Below, one piece after another: positions 22,501 to 35,351 of a DNA stretch of 64,000 nucleotides (positions are counted from its first letter, which is position 1; each line of letters opens with the position of its first letter). The notes beneath the pieces were generated by a model. That model was not told the DNA's origin and did not search any database. It worked only from the letters and a program-made list of their open reading frames with translations. The stretch comes from Hemileia vastatrix (lineage: Eukaryota; Basidiomycota; Pucciniomycetes; Pucciniales; Zaghouaniaceae). The stretch spans positions 47,333,297 through 47,397,296 of the forward strand of contig JASXTE010000003.1 of NCBI GenBank assembly GCA_030280995.1, given 5' to 3'. The translations under genes and the position numbers were made by a program.

Positions 22501-22690
22501 GAATCCTGGGAATTCTACCATTGAATTATACTTTGAAAAGATAGTCAGTTTAGACATATTGAAGAGCTTTTTAGTTCAAATGACAATAATGAAAAAGTCT
22601 ATCTAATTGTAAGCCCATTTAAAGAGCTTATACCAGAAGATACAAAAAAGGATCCCTATGAGGGGTTTACACAAGTACATTTCCATTTAG
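19590..22690 (+). pseudogene. Plavaka-like (CMC-related) transposase, degenerate, multi-exon
   Basis: Pieces of a large fungal DNA transposase. In order: an N-terminal part (19,602-19,745 and 19,816-19,993, the latter ending at a GTAGGT donor); a middle exon from about 20,187 with YDGSVWRNFPD, LYVYWFRLGGN and NLPPED; then IIPGPTEPNDEQINHLL, PLVDEIKTLWDG, AGFASHSANKLFSFC and SHGVQWSKLNNLVYWNP with DLMHSH; a long Ser/Arg/Lys-rich insert (21,196-21,600); and a C-terminal part with PSWISQVPKQVG, GSLKAAKWH and FGPPVGMAAWAAERVNGIL. These blocks match the order seen in Plavaka transposases of basidiomycetes. There are at least five stops and several frame changes, so it is inactive. I could not place terminal inverted repeats. 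The unrecognised companion ORF at 23,320-25,018 follows in the same orientation. Confidence 0.65.
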
Positions 22691-23319
22691 TAAGAGTAGA
22701 ATAAGAGACCCAAATTGTGATAAATAAAGCTTCAATTATTGGACATGTGGCCACTTTAAAGCACCAAAGGGGAATGTTTGGAGTAAAGTAAAATGTTATC
22801 ACTGCTGTTGGACTTCAGACACTAGTAAGCAAATAAATTAAACAACATGGAAATTTTATTTTTGTTAATATATTTGAAATTATTTGAGATTGGTAAGAAT
22901 TTGGAGGATTTGGAATGTTTTTAATAGATTTTTGGAACATCTATATGCAAGATTAATAAATAAAACATTTTGAGATTTTGCCTAAATGTTTAAGAAAAAA
23001 ATAACAAGTGCATTCTTTATGTTTTATAAACCCTGCTATTAATGAGTGAAATTTAATTGTAAATTTAATTTCAGCTAAAAGGAATTCAATGTACTATACA
23101 AAGTATACCTATACTTAAAAAATATTATAAATAGTTCAGAACCAGGGTTGAAAAATCTAATGACTATATTTTACAAGCCAATAAAACCGAGTTTTCCACT
23201 AATTTTTTCACTTGAATATTTTATTCATTAAAATCACAATTAAATGTATAACTAATTTCTCTTTAATAATATCTTGTATATATTCTGAAAGTTAATAATT
23301 TTTGTCTTATTTTTTATAA
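22691..23319. other. No recognisable gene
   Basis: AT-rich spacer between the transposase remnant and the companion ORF, possibly containing remaining exon or intron debris near 22,740-22,830. Confidence 0.4.
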
Positions 23320-25018
23320 AGCACAGAATTTCTAATACTGGTAATGCCATGCAGCTTGCTACTCCATTAGCAAGTAACTTTAGAGGGCAAAATAATCCTC
23401 CTCCTCAAAATCCTAGAATGGGTGATTTGATTCCTGTTCCCCCTGAAAATCCTAGAGTATATCCAGGAAAACCCTAACATCCTCCTCAGTCTTCATCAAA
23501 TCCCCAAATTTGATAAACTGATTTCTCTTCTAATATCACAAATACAGATTGTCGATCCCCACCTTGTAATTTTCAGCAGCAAGCAGAAAGTGTAGGGAAT
23601 GATTGGGCTAGTATGTTGTTGAATCATTTTCTTGGAAACAGTGGGGATTCCACTTCTACTAACCTAGCAGCTAGTACCAGTGGACATGGCAAATAAAATT
23701 TTTCAACATGCTTTTATGTTTTAAAAAAGGCTTACCAATTTTTATTTTTAAAAATTTGCAGTTAATGACTCTCTTATAATTTGAGCTCCTGATCAGCACA
23801 GAATACTTGATGCTGAGTCACTTCAAAATGACAAAAACTTACAAATTGTTAGAAGTATAGTTACAAGGTGTGATGTACCAAGGAGCTTAGATTCTATTAA
23901 CCAAAATATCTATCACTTTTGAAGTTCTGTCTTGGTGGACCCATTAATTTATCTGAGTTTCCTATTGGCCCAACAAACAAAGAGGCTACAGACTGGAAGA
24001 GTTGGCATGATTACAAGAAATTGATGATTGAAACACAATTGAAACAGGTTCAATACACACTGCATATAACTTCAGCTGCTGATTGTCAATTTATTTTAAC
24101 AAATACTGACATGTTCTTACATTCCAAAATTCATCTAACAACTTTTATAACAACACCTGAGCCCTGAGGAATAAAGGGAGGAGCTGCTGTACCAATCTCT
24201 GTAAAACAAAATTTGGAATGAGAGATGAAAGAGAAAGGACTTTGTAGACTCGCTATTGATTGGAACTGTCAAAATTTTTCCAAGTCAAAATAGAATCAAG
24301 TAACGGGAAGTGTAGTATTAGACCATTGTACTAAGTGTCTCTCAAAATTTAAAAATATTGATTCAGCAAAACTCAGGTTCACACCAATCATTGTCAAGCA
24401 ATGGGTGGTCGACAAGGGAAAGGAGATTCAAAAGGTGGCCAGTCAAAACAGTGAGGTGATTGAGGCAAGTATAAAGTAAAAGGGATCAAGAGCACAGATA
24501 AAGTGTTGTCAAACAAAGGTTTTTATTCAAAGAATAATAACTAAAGAAAGTCTTTATCTAATTTGATTTTCTTTTAGATTTCAAAAAACTTCTTTGACAT
24601 GGAAAGAAAAAAGTGCATTGATCAGCCAGTCTTTGTAGCACTTTTTCATGATACAAGTCTCATGTCTGATTTAGAAGAAGCCCCACCCCATCCAGAAGAG
24701 AAACGTCCTATACGAGTAGTTCCTGGATGGAGAAATACAAAACTCAATGAAATTTTAGATATAAAGGACATCTATGCTAAAAGGAAAGCCCATTCAAATG
24801 TTGAAAAGGCTTCAATGAAGAAAATTTATGATTTCTCAACTAAAAAGACAGCTTCAAAAGATGGTATCTTTAATGTGCCCAAATTTTTGCCAAAAAACTG
24901 CTATTCTCCTGGATATTTAGAAAATTTGTTGCTTAATGAGATGGAGTTACTTGAGGTTCAAGAAGATATATATTTTGACAAAGTTAATAAAGCACTAGAT
25001 AAAGCAGCAGCACCTTAA
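23320..25018 (+). pseudogene. Companion ORF of the Plavaka-like element, function unknown
   Basis: I do not recognise this gene. It appears to be several exons in one orientation: a Pro/Asn-rich start (23,325-23,695, ending STNLAASTSGHGK and a stop), a middle part (23,765-24,480) with FLKFCLGGPINLSEFPIG in two frames, and a clean last exon 24,599-25,018 (139 codons, ending in TAA). The last exon contains PGWRNTKLNEILDIKDIY and a C-terminal LPKNCYSPGYLENLL followed by an acidic, helical tail. Stops interrupt the first two parts. It follows the transposase in the same direction, so it may be a second gene of the same transposon, but an independent element is equally possible. Confidence 0.4.
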
Positions 25019-25758
25019 ATTTTTTACCCAACTGGTAACCATGTATATAGAGTGATAGTAATCTTTTTTTAAAATAAGATGATTATTCTTTTTAAAAAAA
25101 ATTCCAATCAATGTATAAGATAAGAGAGAGCAAAAGAGTTTACGATTATAAAAATATTGAGGATAGAAAAATAAATATGTATTTTTGTAAAGCTTTTAGA
25201 CATGATAAACATTTTGATTAAAAAAATGTGAAATTTTTTTATGCAAAGTATATGAGCTTGAAATAAATTAAATTGAATCTCTTCTCAGATACTTAAAACA
25301 AGATGAAATTAAAAACTCAAACAAGAATAGAACTAGACTCTGATTTTCAATTTAACATACCTGTTTTTCAATAATTATGATGGCTTTTTTATTGGCTAAA
25401 CGTCAGGAATGATTAGTATAAAAATGCATGTGTGAAAAATTTATGAAAGTGAACACCATCCCTAACAAAAAAAGAAAAATAATTAAAGGCACTCAATAAT
25501 ACATTACCATAGTTAATAAACAAAATATATACAGAAAATTAAAGCATCCAACCCTTGGAAATTCAAGTTCACAAGGATATTAAGAAAAAATAATTTTTTT
25601 AAATTTCACTTATCACAACAAAAATTGAAGATTATTAATCATTAAAAACAAAACAATCATCAGTTTATCTTTGTTTTTCATGCCATAAGAAAATAAAAGT
25701 GGATTTAATAACATGTAATTGATAAAAATACTTCAGTAAATTTTAAGTATTGTGCTAT
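25019..25758. other. No recognisable gene
   Basis: AT-rich DNA with frequent A and T runs. No open frame of interest. Confidence 0.5.
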
Positions 25759-28168
25759 GTGTCCAGTACAAGTTTGGCAAAACTTGTGCTGAACACTCTG
25801 GCAATGGAAAGTCTCTTATTATTTCAAGGAAAGCCAAAAAAAAAGCCCACATACAGAAGATAATTGATGCTATCTAAATTTTTGGGTAAAAGTGATCAGC
25901 AGAAGTTTGGCCAAACTTGTGCTGGACACATTTCCAATATGATGTTGGTAGGGTGCATGTTAATTTAATAGAAGTGAGGTGTTCCTCATTAAATTGTCCA
26001 GCACAAGAACGGCCAAACTTGTGCAGGACACTTTTACCTAAAAACAAATTGATGCCATCAATTATCTTCATTATATGGGCTATTTTTTTGATTTGCTTGC
26101 AATTTTTAGTCACTGGTCTTGTTCAAAGTGTCCAGCACAAGTTATGCCGTACTTGTGCTTTACACATTTCCTATTTGAAGATGGTAGGGTGCATATTTAT
26201 TTAAGAGAAGTGAGGTGTTACTCATAAAATTGTCCAGAACAAGTACATGGGAGCTTTTACTGGACACTTTTACCAAAAAACAATTTGGTGCTATCAATCA
26301 TCTTCATTATATAGGCAATTTTTTTGGTTTTCCTTGAAATTTATAGTCACTGGTCTTGGTCAAAGTGTCCAGCATAAGTTTGGCCGTACTTGTGCTGGAC
26401 ACATTTCCAATTTGAAGATGGTAGGATGCATGTTTATTTAATAGAAGTGAGGTGTTCCTCATAAATGTGTCCAGAACAAGTACGGCCAAACTTTTGCTGG
26501 ACACTGTTACCCAAAAACTTTTTGATGGCATCAAATATCTTCATTATATCGGCTATTTTATTTGGTTTTCCTTAAAATATATAGTCACTGGTCTTGGTCA
26601 AAGTGTCCAGCACAAGCTCTGCTGTACTTGTGCTGGAAATATTTCTAATTTGAAGATGGTAGGGTGAATGTTTATTTAAGAGAAGTGAGGTGTTCCTCAT
26701 AAAGGTGTCCAGCACAAGTATGGCTAAACTTGTGCTGGACACTTTTACCCAAAAAACATTTTGATGGCATCAAATATCTTCATTTTATAGCATATCTTTA
26801 TTTAATTTCCTTAGATTAATAAGTTACTGTCCATTACCAAAGTGTCCAGAAAAATTTGGGCCAAACTTGTGCTGGAAAAATTTCAAATTTAAAGATGGTA
26901 GGGTGCATGTTTATTTAAGAGAAGTGAGGTGTTCCTCATAAAAGTGTCCAGCACAAGTATGGTTAAACTTGTTCTGGAAACTTTTGTCATGGACATTAAA
27001 TTATTAACTCAAGGATATTAAATAAAAATAGGCTATAACATGAAGATATTTGATGCCATCAAAAATTTTTTTGGGTAAAAGTGTCCATCACAAGCTCAGC
27101 CATAATTTTTCTGGAAACCTTTATGAGTAACACCTCACTTTTCTTAAATAAACATGCACCCTACCATCTTCAAATTGGAAATGTGTGCAGCACAAGTATA
27201 GCAAAACTTGTGCTGGACACTTTGACCAAGACCAGTGACTGAAAATTGAAAGAAAAACCAAAAAATAGCCCATATAAGGAAGATAATTGATTCCATAAAA
27301 ATTTTTTTTGAGTAAAAGTGTCCAGCACAAGTTTGGCTGTACTTGTGCTGCACACATTTCCAATATGAATTTGGTAAGGTGCATGTTTATTTAAGAGAAG
27401 TGAGGTGTCCCTCATAAGTGTGTCTAACACAAGTACAGCCAAACTTTTTCTGGACACATTTACATGAAAACAATTTGATGCCATCAATTATCTTCATTAT
27501 ATGGGCTATATTTTTGGCTTTCTATGCAATTTTTAGTCACTGGTCTTGGTTAAAGTGTCCAGCACAAGTTTGGCCCTACTTGTGCTGGACACGTTTCCAA
27601 TTTGAAGATGGTAGGTTGCAAGTTTAGTAAAGAGAAGTGAGGTGTTCCTCATAAAGTTTTCAAGCACAAGGATGGCCAAGCTTGTGCTGGACACTTTTAC
27701 CTAAAAATAAGTTGATACCATAAATTATCTTCATTATATGGGCTATTTTTTTTAGTTTTCCTTGCAATTTTTATTCACTGGTGTTAGTCAAAGTGTCCAG
27801 CACAAGTTTGGCTGTACTTGTTCTGGACACATATCAAATATGAAGTTTGTAAGGTGCATGTTTATTTAAGAGAAGTTGAATGTTCCTCATAAAAGTGTCC
27901 AGCGCAAGTTTTTCCAAACTTGTGCTGGACACTTTGACCAAGACCAGTGACCAAAAATTGCAAGAAAAACCAAAAAATAGCCCATATAATGAAGATAATT
28001 GATGGCATCAAATTATTTTTAGGTAAAAGTGTCCAGCACAATTTTGGCCATACTTGTGCTGGACACTTCTATGAGGAACACCTCACTTCTCTTAACTAAA
28101 CTTGCACCCTACCATCCTCAAGTTGGAAAAGTGTCCAGCACAAGTTCAGCCAAACTTGTGCTGGACAC
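25759..28168. repeat. Palindrome array: 21 copies of a 38-bp palindrome with two alternating spacer cassettes
   Basis: A 38-bp palindrome, GTGTCCAGCACAAGT...ACTTGTGCTGGACAC, recurs at 25,759, 25,892, 25,994, 26,128, 26,230, 26,365, 26,467, 26,603, 26,705, 26,842, 26,944, 27,081, 27,183, 27,318, 27,420, 27,555, 27,657, 27,793, 27,895, 28,029 and 28,131. Spacers alternate strictly between S1 (about 64 bp, containing GAAGATGGTAGGGTGCATG) and S2 (about 97 bp, containing TAGTCACTGGTCTTGG), giving a period near 237 bp. Most units are in one orientation. S2 is reversed before 25,892; the block 26,982-27,317 (S2, S1, S2) is reversed; and 27,933-28,130 (S2, S1) is reversed. Every orientation change falls at a palindrome. 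The short frames inside are by-products of the repeat. Confidence 0.93.
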
Positions 28169-29583
28169 TTTTTCTCAAAACATTTTGATGAAATCAATTT
28201 TCTACATATTCCTTACTATTGTCTTTTGGTGAAGAGGAAACCTTTAGCTATTTGTAGGTAATTTTGAGTATATTCTGAGTAGTTGATATTTCCATTTTAA
28301 GGTAAAAGAGTACAATATTTTTTGCCATTCCTAGTAATTTATTTCCTTCAATATTAATAAGATATTGGTTATAACTTTTATTATACCCATTCCTAATATT
28401 CCTATTTGATTTGATTATTTTTTTAGTCCTGATTTGAAGGTCTTTACTATTTTATCAACCAAGTTTTACATCAATGTAAAAAATACCCTAATTGATCCTG
28501 CTATATTTTTTCTGACTTTTCCTATTCAATAATAGCTCAAGTTAGAGACATATATCCATTATCTATTTTCTTTTTCAACTTAGTTATCTCAGTGGAACAA
28601 GATCATCAATTACTTTTGAATGATGTTTACAGTTTTGAACCTTGTAAAAATCTGTAAAATACTTTTAAATAATTTTGACTTTGGTACTTGGTTATCATAA
28701 TTTATAAGGCAATAAATTTAATTACTTTTATACTTTATCCATATTTTAAGATTCTTAAGTGTTTCTATTTCTGATTTATTATATAAATTTAACTTAAACT
28801 AAGTTTAGACTAGGTTTTTGTCATAGGGGGCCAGTGCAGCCCAAAAAAGCTCCTATCATAGAATAAATTAATTTTTTTTAAAATAATTTTATATAATATT
28901 ATTAAGTGTTAAATTTTTTATCCCTTTTTTAAAATTATCCTATTCCTTTGTTTTTGTCCCCGTTTTTTTATACCACAAAAATATGTCAAAGTTTCCAATA
29001 ATGGATCCCTTGGTCCTATTGCATGATGTCAATATTTACAAATTGATTTAAATATTTAAATTAGTTAACTTTACATTCTCAACAATTTACCCTTTGCAAT
29101 TTTCAAATTTAAAATTTTACATTTTCTTTGTTTTTCACACTTTAAAGCCCCCAATGTTTATGTCTAGTTACTTCCCTTTCACTATTAACCCCATTATTAT
29201 CATCAGACTTTTTTCCAATATTCTCGCTAGCTTGATCCTATTTTAAAAGAACCTCTATCAAAAACCAGCTTCTGGTAATATATAAACCCTCTTGTTTTGT
29301 ACCACATTTCTCAATTCATTTATTTCTCTTAATTTTATTACTAATATCTTTTGGTTATCACATTTATCTGTGTTAGAACAGCTAGAAAATCACAATTGTA
29401 ATATATATTTTTATCTCTTTATTACCTTGATATAAGAATTTTTGATTTTATTCAAGTAATAAGTTATTAAAATGCTTTGTGAAAAACAGACACCTCCTTT
29501 ATGTAAGATCTATTACTTTATCTCTTGTATCTTCTTACACTAAATGTTCTTTTACATTAATATATTTGATATATTGGCAGCAA
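28169..29583. other. No recognisable gene
   Basis: AT-rich DNA directly downstream of the palindrome array. No repeats or coding signal recognised. Confidence 0.5.
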
Positions 29584-31700
29584 GTAGTTATTTGACAAAA
29601 TTTCATCATCATCCTCAATTCAAATCCTTCAAATGCAAGAAACAACCACCTCTAGCATTGTCCCCAAAACCCACTACTCTTGCTAAAAAAAGGACCAGAA
29701 TTACTTAATCTCAATATGGCAAGATACTTGAATTTGCTAAAGGAAAAACTGAAGAGATACTGTCAACTCTTAGCCAGAAGCCTTTACCATCTAATATTTT
29801 AAATGCATAAACCAATGTGCTTGAATACATTGATGACCTAGAAAAATGTAAGCAATTATTTTATACAAACTTCTTTAAACTCAGCATGATAGATTATTGA
29901 CCCTTTTTCTTTAAAACTTATTCAAATTCAGCTTATCAAAAAAGTATCATTCCTCCAGATGATGTCATTATCATCAAAGACAATGATGATAATGAAAGAG
30001 CTGACCCTGAAGGCCATGAATCAACATATCAAAAGGTAGATAAGACTATTCTTTGACGCTCAAAAAGAATGAGACTTTCTAGGGGCTCTAGTTTTGTCAG
30101 TGCTACTAAAAATCCTCCTTTCAAGGATTCCTCTTATGCAACATCTCAAAAATCTAAACAAACTAGCCAAAATGTGCCCAAAAGGTATGTCATTTCTTTA
30201 ATGAGTAATATAGAAAAACATTTTATATTAGTCTTTAAAGCTATTTCCAAATTATTTACTTTTTCATTTATTATTTCTTATCTTTTTCTTATCTTTTAAT
30301 CCAGCTCTAAATACCACAATCAATCTGAAGCTTCATATAATAGTGAATATTGCTCTAACGAAGAAGAAGTAGATGATGATGATGATGATGAAAAGCTGAA
30401 ATATGAAGATTCTTTAACTCAAAAAGATGATGAAGCTACCTCTTCTGATGAGGTTGAGAAAACACCAAATGAGAAATTGATCCATCGAGCCAGCCACACA
30501 AAAATACTTTAAGTTCAAAGGAACAGCTTCTAGTTGCTGTATCTTCAAAATCTAAAATTGAATTTCCAAAAATCCTATGGTATTTATCATCAACAATAAA
30601 AATTGTTAATCATTACCTTCCTTATACTCCAACAATGATTGGAAACTCAAAATTACAGAAGCAAATAGCTGAAATTCATTGATTTTTTGAAGGTAGAATC
30701 AATGTCCAAAAGGTACTTAGGACATGTACAGACATCAATAAATTATTTGAAATCTGTTTGTCTATTTCTCTCAAAAAGACACAAGGAATTTTACACAAAT
30801 TCAATTTTCTATGGTAGAAATCTGCTCATGAAAAATTCTTACAAAAATTAACAAACTCTGTATGTATCACTTACTTGAAGTTTGTTTATTCATTTTATGA
30901 TAACTAATTGTTTTGTTATTTTTTTAGCTTTGGATTTTCTCAATTTTGACACTTTGCAGGTCTGGGTGGTCAATAATTTGATTTGGAAAATTTGTAAAAA
31001 AAATTTAATGCTGAAGAAAGAAACTAAAATAATCTTTCTCCATTTAAGAAGACTGATCACCCTGAATCATCAATGATATGCATGCTATCAAGACTACTTA
31101 GCCCAAGTCCTCATCAGCATTCTTTATGGGCATCCCTTGTCACATAATCTCTTTATCTTACTACTCAAGAGTTTACCCTTCCTGCTGAAGAATCAAACTT
31201 CAATCCAGATTGTCCTATTGATCTTGGCCTACATTTTCTAGCCCACCTTACACATCTGAAGAGCAAGGTTCCCAATATGTTCAACAGCTCAACATCACAG
31301 TTAATCACTGCAAATTTTTCAATGACTCCTCTGTGCCAATTTAGAAACATATTAATCAATGTCATAATTTCAATAATTATTTTCAAATCTAGACAGGCTG
31401 CTGCAGATATATCTCAAGCTCAAAGCAAGAAATGACAATGTTCAAGGAATAAATAAAATTAACAGATATTTAGCAATTTGATGAGTCTCAAAATGATTCT
31501 ATTCAGAAGATGAATAAATAATATGCACACCATAAATATCAATCACTTACTTTTTACTTGGTTGATGGAGTTTGTGGCTTATTTCTTTCCTCACAGGACT
31601 ACTGGCTTGTGTCAGATTCAGACTTTTTAGAATTCATAACACAAATTGGCCTCCTTAGAAATTACAGTGATTATAATAATCCAGGCGGTGAAAAAATCTA
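29584..31700 (+). pseudogene. Unrecognised degenerate gene with apparent introns
   Basis: I do not recognise this gene. Discontinuous coding-like stretches run on the plus strand: a Lys/Ser-rich start at 29,600-29,840, then IIPPDDVIIIKDNDDNE (about 29,950) after a putative intron, then MRLSRGSSFVSATKNPPF (30,069 onward) ending at a GGTATG donor near 30,184. A 115-bp AT-rich gap is followed by an exon rich in acidic residues, with a run of Asp codons (GATGATGAT repeats, near 30,375). Further pieces include LPYTPTMIGNSKLQKQIAEI (30,620) and YWLVSDSDFLEFITQIGLL (31,600). Several stops interrupt these. The arrangement resembles a decayed intron-containing gene, perhaps part of a DNA transposon, but no catalytic motif is visible. 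Confidence 0.35.
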
Positions 31701-34189
31701 AAGAAACCTTAATTTTTATATCTTTAATATTATAAAACTCTTAGTAGATAATTCTGGGCCTATGCCACTTAATTTTAATACTCCCACTCTTAGCCATATT
31801 GCTAAAGAAATGGCAGCTAATTTTCTTGACTATTGGAATCTTATTTGTCCAAATTACTCATTTTTCTCTATTTTTGATGTAATTAATACATAATCCTACC
31901 TCATGTAATTATATCCTCTATCCTATTGCTAAATTTTTTGGTGTAACTCAAATTATTTATTTATGTGAGATTTATTACCAAATCTTAATAGAGATGCTTA
32001 AACTATCAACAAATATTATTGTATAAATTTCTTACACCTTTTTGCTATTCAGTAAATATTATTGCACTAATCATAAGTCAAAATCATGATGAATCAAAAA
32101 TTTAAAAAAAATTAAGAATACAGTATATGTCATTTTTTCATAACACTACATATTTCTTTAAGATGGAAATACATCTTAGCATTTGTTTCAAATTTTAAGA
32201 TAATTATTACAAAAACTTGAAACTGTTTTCTATAATTGCTTTTTAGCATCTTCAAAAGTAAAAAAGCTTATGTTTAATAAATTTTTGCTCACTATTCATC
32301 AAAGCTTTTTCTTAAGTAGAATTTTCTTAATCTAATTTCTATAATTTCTAGGTGCATAATTATTTCCATTATACTATGTATTCTCGATGAAAAACTCCTT
32401 GAAATAATTTTCAATTAATTTAATAATAATAACATATATATGTGGCATGATAAAATAATATCTAGACATTTAAATAATGAGAAGCCATCATATTGGTATA
32501 AAATTATATTAAAGTGTCTTTGAAAAACTAGTTGAATTTAAAAAAAATCTTTCTATCAGTTTAAATTATTTTGAAAAAGAAAATTTACTCCACATTTTGA
32601 TGATCTATAATTTAGCTGGCTTTATTTTGATTCATATTCTATATTGATTATTTTTTACACTAATGGATTCATGTATAGATATCAAATTTCATTCAATAAT
32701 TTGGAAAAAAAGATATTTAGTTCTTTCTAAGAAAGCAACAAAATAAAAGAAAAAAACTAGGGTACTCCTTATTAAGAACCTATAAATATTTTTTTATAAA
32801 TTTTAAAACAAACCCTTTTTAGATTGCCATCTTTCTTGTTCATCCTTAAATGTCAATAATAAGTTATTGAAATGTTATTTTTCTTCTAAAATTTCATAAG
32901 AATCAAATTCTACTTACATCTACCTGAATAGATCAAGGTCAATAAAAATTTATCTACAATCTTTTTCTAGGTTTTAAAGATTCATTAAACTCTAAGAAAA
33001 AATAAATATCCATCCAAAACTCTTAAAATTAATTCAATGGATAAATATTCAAGCACTTTAAAATAGAATTCAATTTGATTGTGCTATACTTATTTTTAAA
33101 TATATTGAGGTCCACTCTTGTGTAAAAGTAAAAGTCCTTTAATAATTATTAATATTTTATTATAATATAATAAAATTAACTTAAAAATGATTGAATAGTT
33201 TCTATTTTACATACTTTTTTCTATGAATTTTAGAAAAAAATTAAATTAGATATATAGGAATATCATCATATAATTCAGCTATTGGAATTCTGCACCTGAA
33301 TCAAAGATAGATGATGAAGGCTAAGTCAAGATCTACAAGGAATTTTAAATTTATATTAATTAAATATTCCTCTTCTACAAGGCAAATTTTAAAACTAGAA
33401 TTAATTTTTTTTGGAGATCTAATTTAATTGATAGATTCATTATTCTCAATATACCTCATTTCCTTTTATTGATTTTTTCACTTCTACTTTTGCAGTTATT
33501 GCTTCACTAAAATATATTTATATGATGAAAAATATTAAACTTATCAAAAAAAAATCACAAGTCACACTAGTGTACAAATTTCAGTAAATTTAAGATCAAA
33601 AAATGCCACTAAAGTAATTCAAGTTAGATATGAAAATAAATTATGAAAGAATCAAATAAAAAAAGTTAATATTTAATTGTCCATTAATTTATTTTTTATT
33701 TTTATTTTTAGTTAAATAAAAATAAAATAATACATGGTTTTACTTTACTTATTAATAAGAAAAAACTTATTGAAAAAATAAGCATATTTTTAATATTTTT
33801 AAAAATAATATTAATAGTACAGATCTATTTGTGAAGATGCATATGATCTTTTAGGAAGGATTTTAAAGATATTGTATATTTTTAGTTTCCATTTTCAATA
33901 ATTAAGCAAGTTACATAGCTATATTTTGTTTCTTATATTTGATTATATTATATTTTATTTTACTTGTAGCAATGATAATTTTTATTGTATTATGATATTT
34001 CAATTTTTACATCCATTTTTCTCAATACTTTTATTTTTTAAAGGTTTTTCACTAGATTATACATAATCATCAGCTTCTTAAAAAATATTTTTGAAAGTGT
34101 GTAAAGATATCATTTTACCACTAAACTAAAACTATACCTGTACAATACAATCACATTTTTACCTATCATTACTTAATTTTCTTTAAATT
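31701..34189. other. No recognisable gene
   Basis: Very AT-rich (long stretches with almost no G or C). No open frame over 60 codons and no repeat recognised. Confidence 0.5.
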
Positions 34190-35351
34190 TTTTATTAGCA
34201 TGTATATCAGAATCTTTTTCTGTATTTATTAAATTTTCAATTTCTTTAGTAACATTAAATATATAGTAGTTTACTAAATTTTTATTTTTTTTTGTTAAAT
34301 CAGTCTTTTCATTGTACTTAGAACGTTTTATGATAAGAAATTTACATCTTTCTAACTCTTCATTTATATCTAAGTACTGAGAAATATCTATTTCAAAATC
34401 TTGGATTTTAAATGTATTGAAAAGTCTTGTACTAATTTGAATAGAAGAGCCAAGGCAAGTGAATCCACCAATTTCATAACATTGTGAAGTGAAATGATTA
34501 AGAAGGTTTTCTGGCCATCAGATCTCTGTGATGCATTTAGTGGCCTCCATGTCTACTTTGAAAGCTATTTCAAGAAAATGAAGCTCTCCACCTTTTTGAT
34601 GTTGTTGATTTGAGTCATAATATTGATGAAGAGAATTTTTCTCAGTGTCTTTAGGCATGAAAAGTCCAAATGTATACTTGCTACGGTCTGAGTCACAGTG
34701 AGTACTATTCCAAAACCCATTTCTATTTGAGCTTTTGTCCAAGTAACATTGCCAGAAAATGGTTCCATTTCTTGATCATTAAAATTTTCTCCAAAACCAG
34801 GAATCCCAAGCTTTTGACAGAGTTTTACTGCTTCTAAATACTTAACATTAGATATATTTTGATAAAAAAATTAAAGAATAACTATATTTGCTTCATGCAA
34901 CAATCATACTCTGCCAAATCTATGGGCTTAGAAGCATATTGACCTAAAAAATTAATTAAAATAATAGAAGATTAAAACTATTCATAAATAAAACTATATA
35001 ATACTAATGAATTAATAGAGACTTTATCCTATCTAAACACCAACCACCAACAAACATATTAACAAATCCACCACCATTTTTATGAGCTTTATTATTCAAA
35101 ACTCAAAGTTCACAGTAAAAAAAGTCTTTGGTGCACTTAGTTGTTACTTCAAGCATGTTTAATCAAATGAGATCTTCAATAGAAAATGTTTTCACTATCA
35201 CACTTGGAATTGAGGAGCAGATTGGATGGAAAATATAACAGCTTGAATTTGAAATAAAATACCATTCTGGATTAACTAAAGTTTTCACAAAACTCCTAGA
35301 AAAATATTTTTTTATCTTTCCATCTGTCTCAATACCATAATTTTCAACCAT
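34190..35351 (-). pseudogene. Unrecognised degenerate gene on the minus strand
   Basis: I do not recognise this gene. On the minus strand, from the first ATG near 35,351: a 62-codon frame with FVKTLVNPEWYFISNSSCYI; then across a stop FFYCEL.VLNNKAHKNGGGF (about 35,070-35,130); then SNVKYLEAVKLCQKLGIPGF (about 34,830) and WTKAQIEMGFGIVL; then, after a frame change, YTFGLFMPKDTEKNSLHQYY and a stretch ending CITEI (34,518). A tail continues to about 34,190. The order and length look like one protein of roughly 350 residues broken by at least three stops or shifts. No catalytic signature is seen. It may be a host-derived or transposon gene. Confidence 0.35.

Noticed and set aside
25759..28168. 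CRISPR array
   Set aside because: Regular repeats and spacers, but the spacers are only two repeated sequences, the repeats are long palindromes, the context is eukaryotic, and there are no cas genes.
25917..28232. Several 60-100 codon frames on both strands inside the palindrome array, sharing similar peptides
   Set aside because: They are translations of the repeated spacers and palindromes; the similar peptides follow from the DNA repeat and occur in both orientations.
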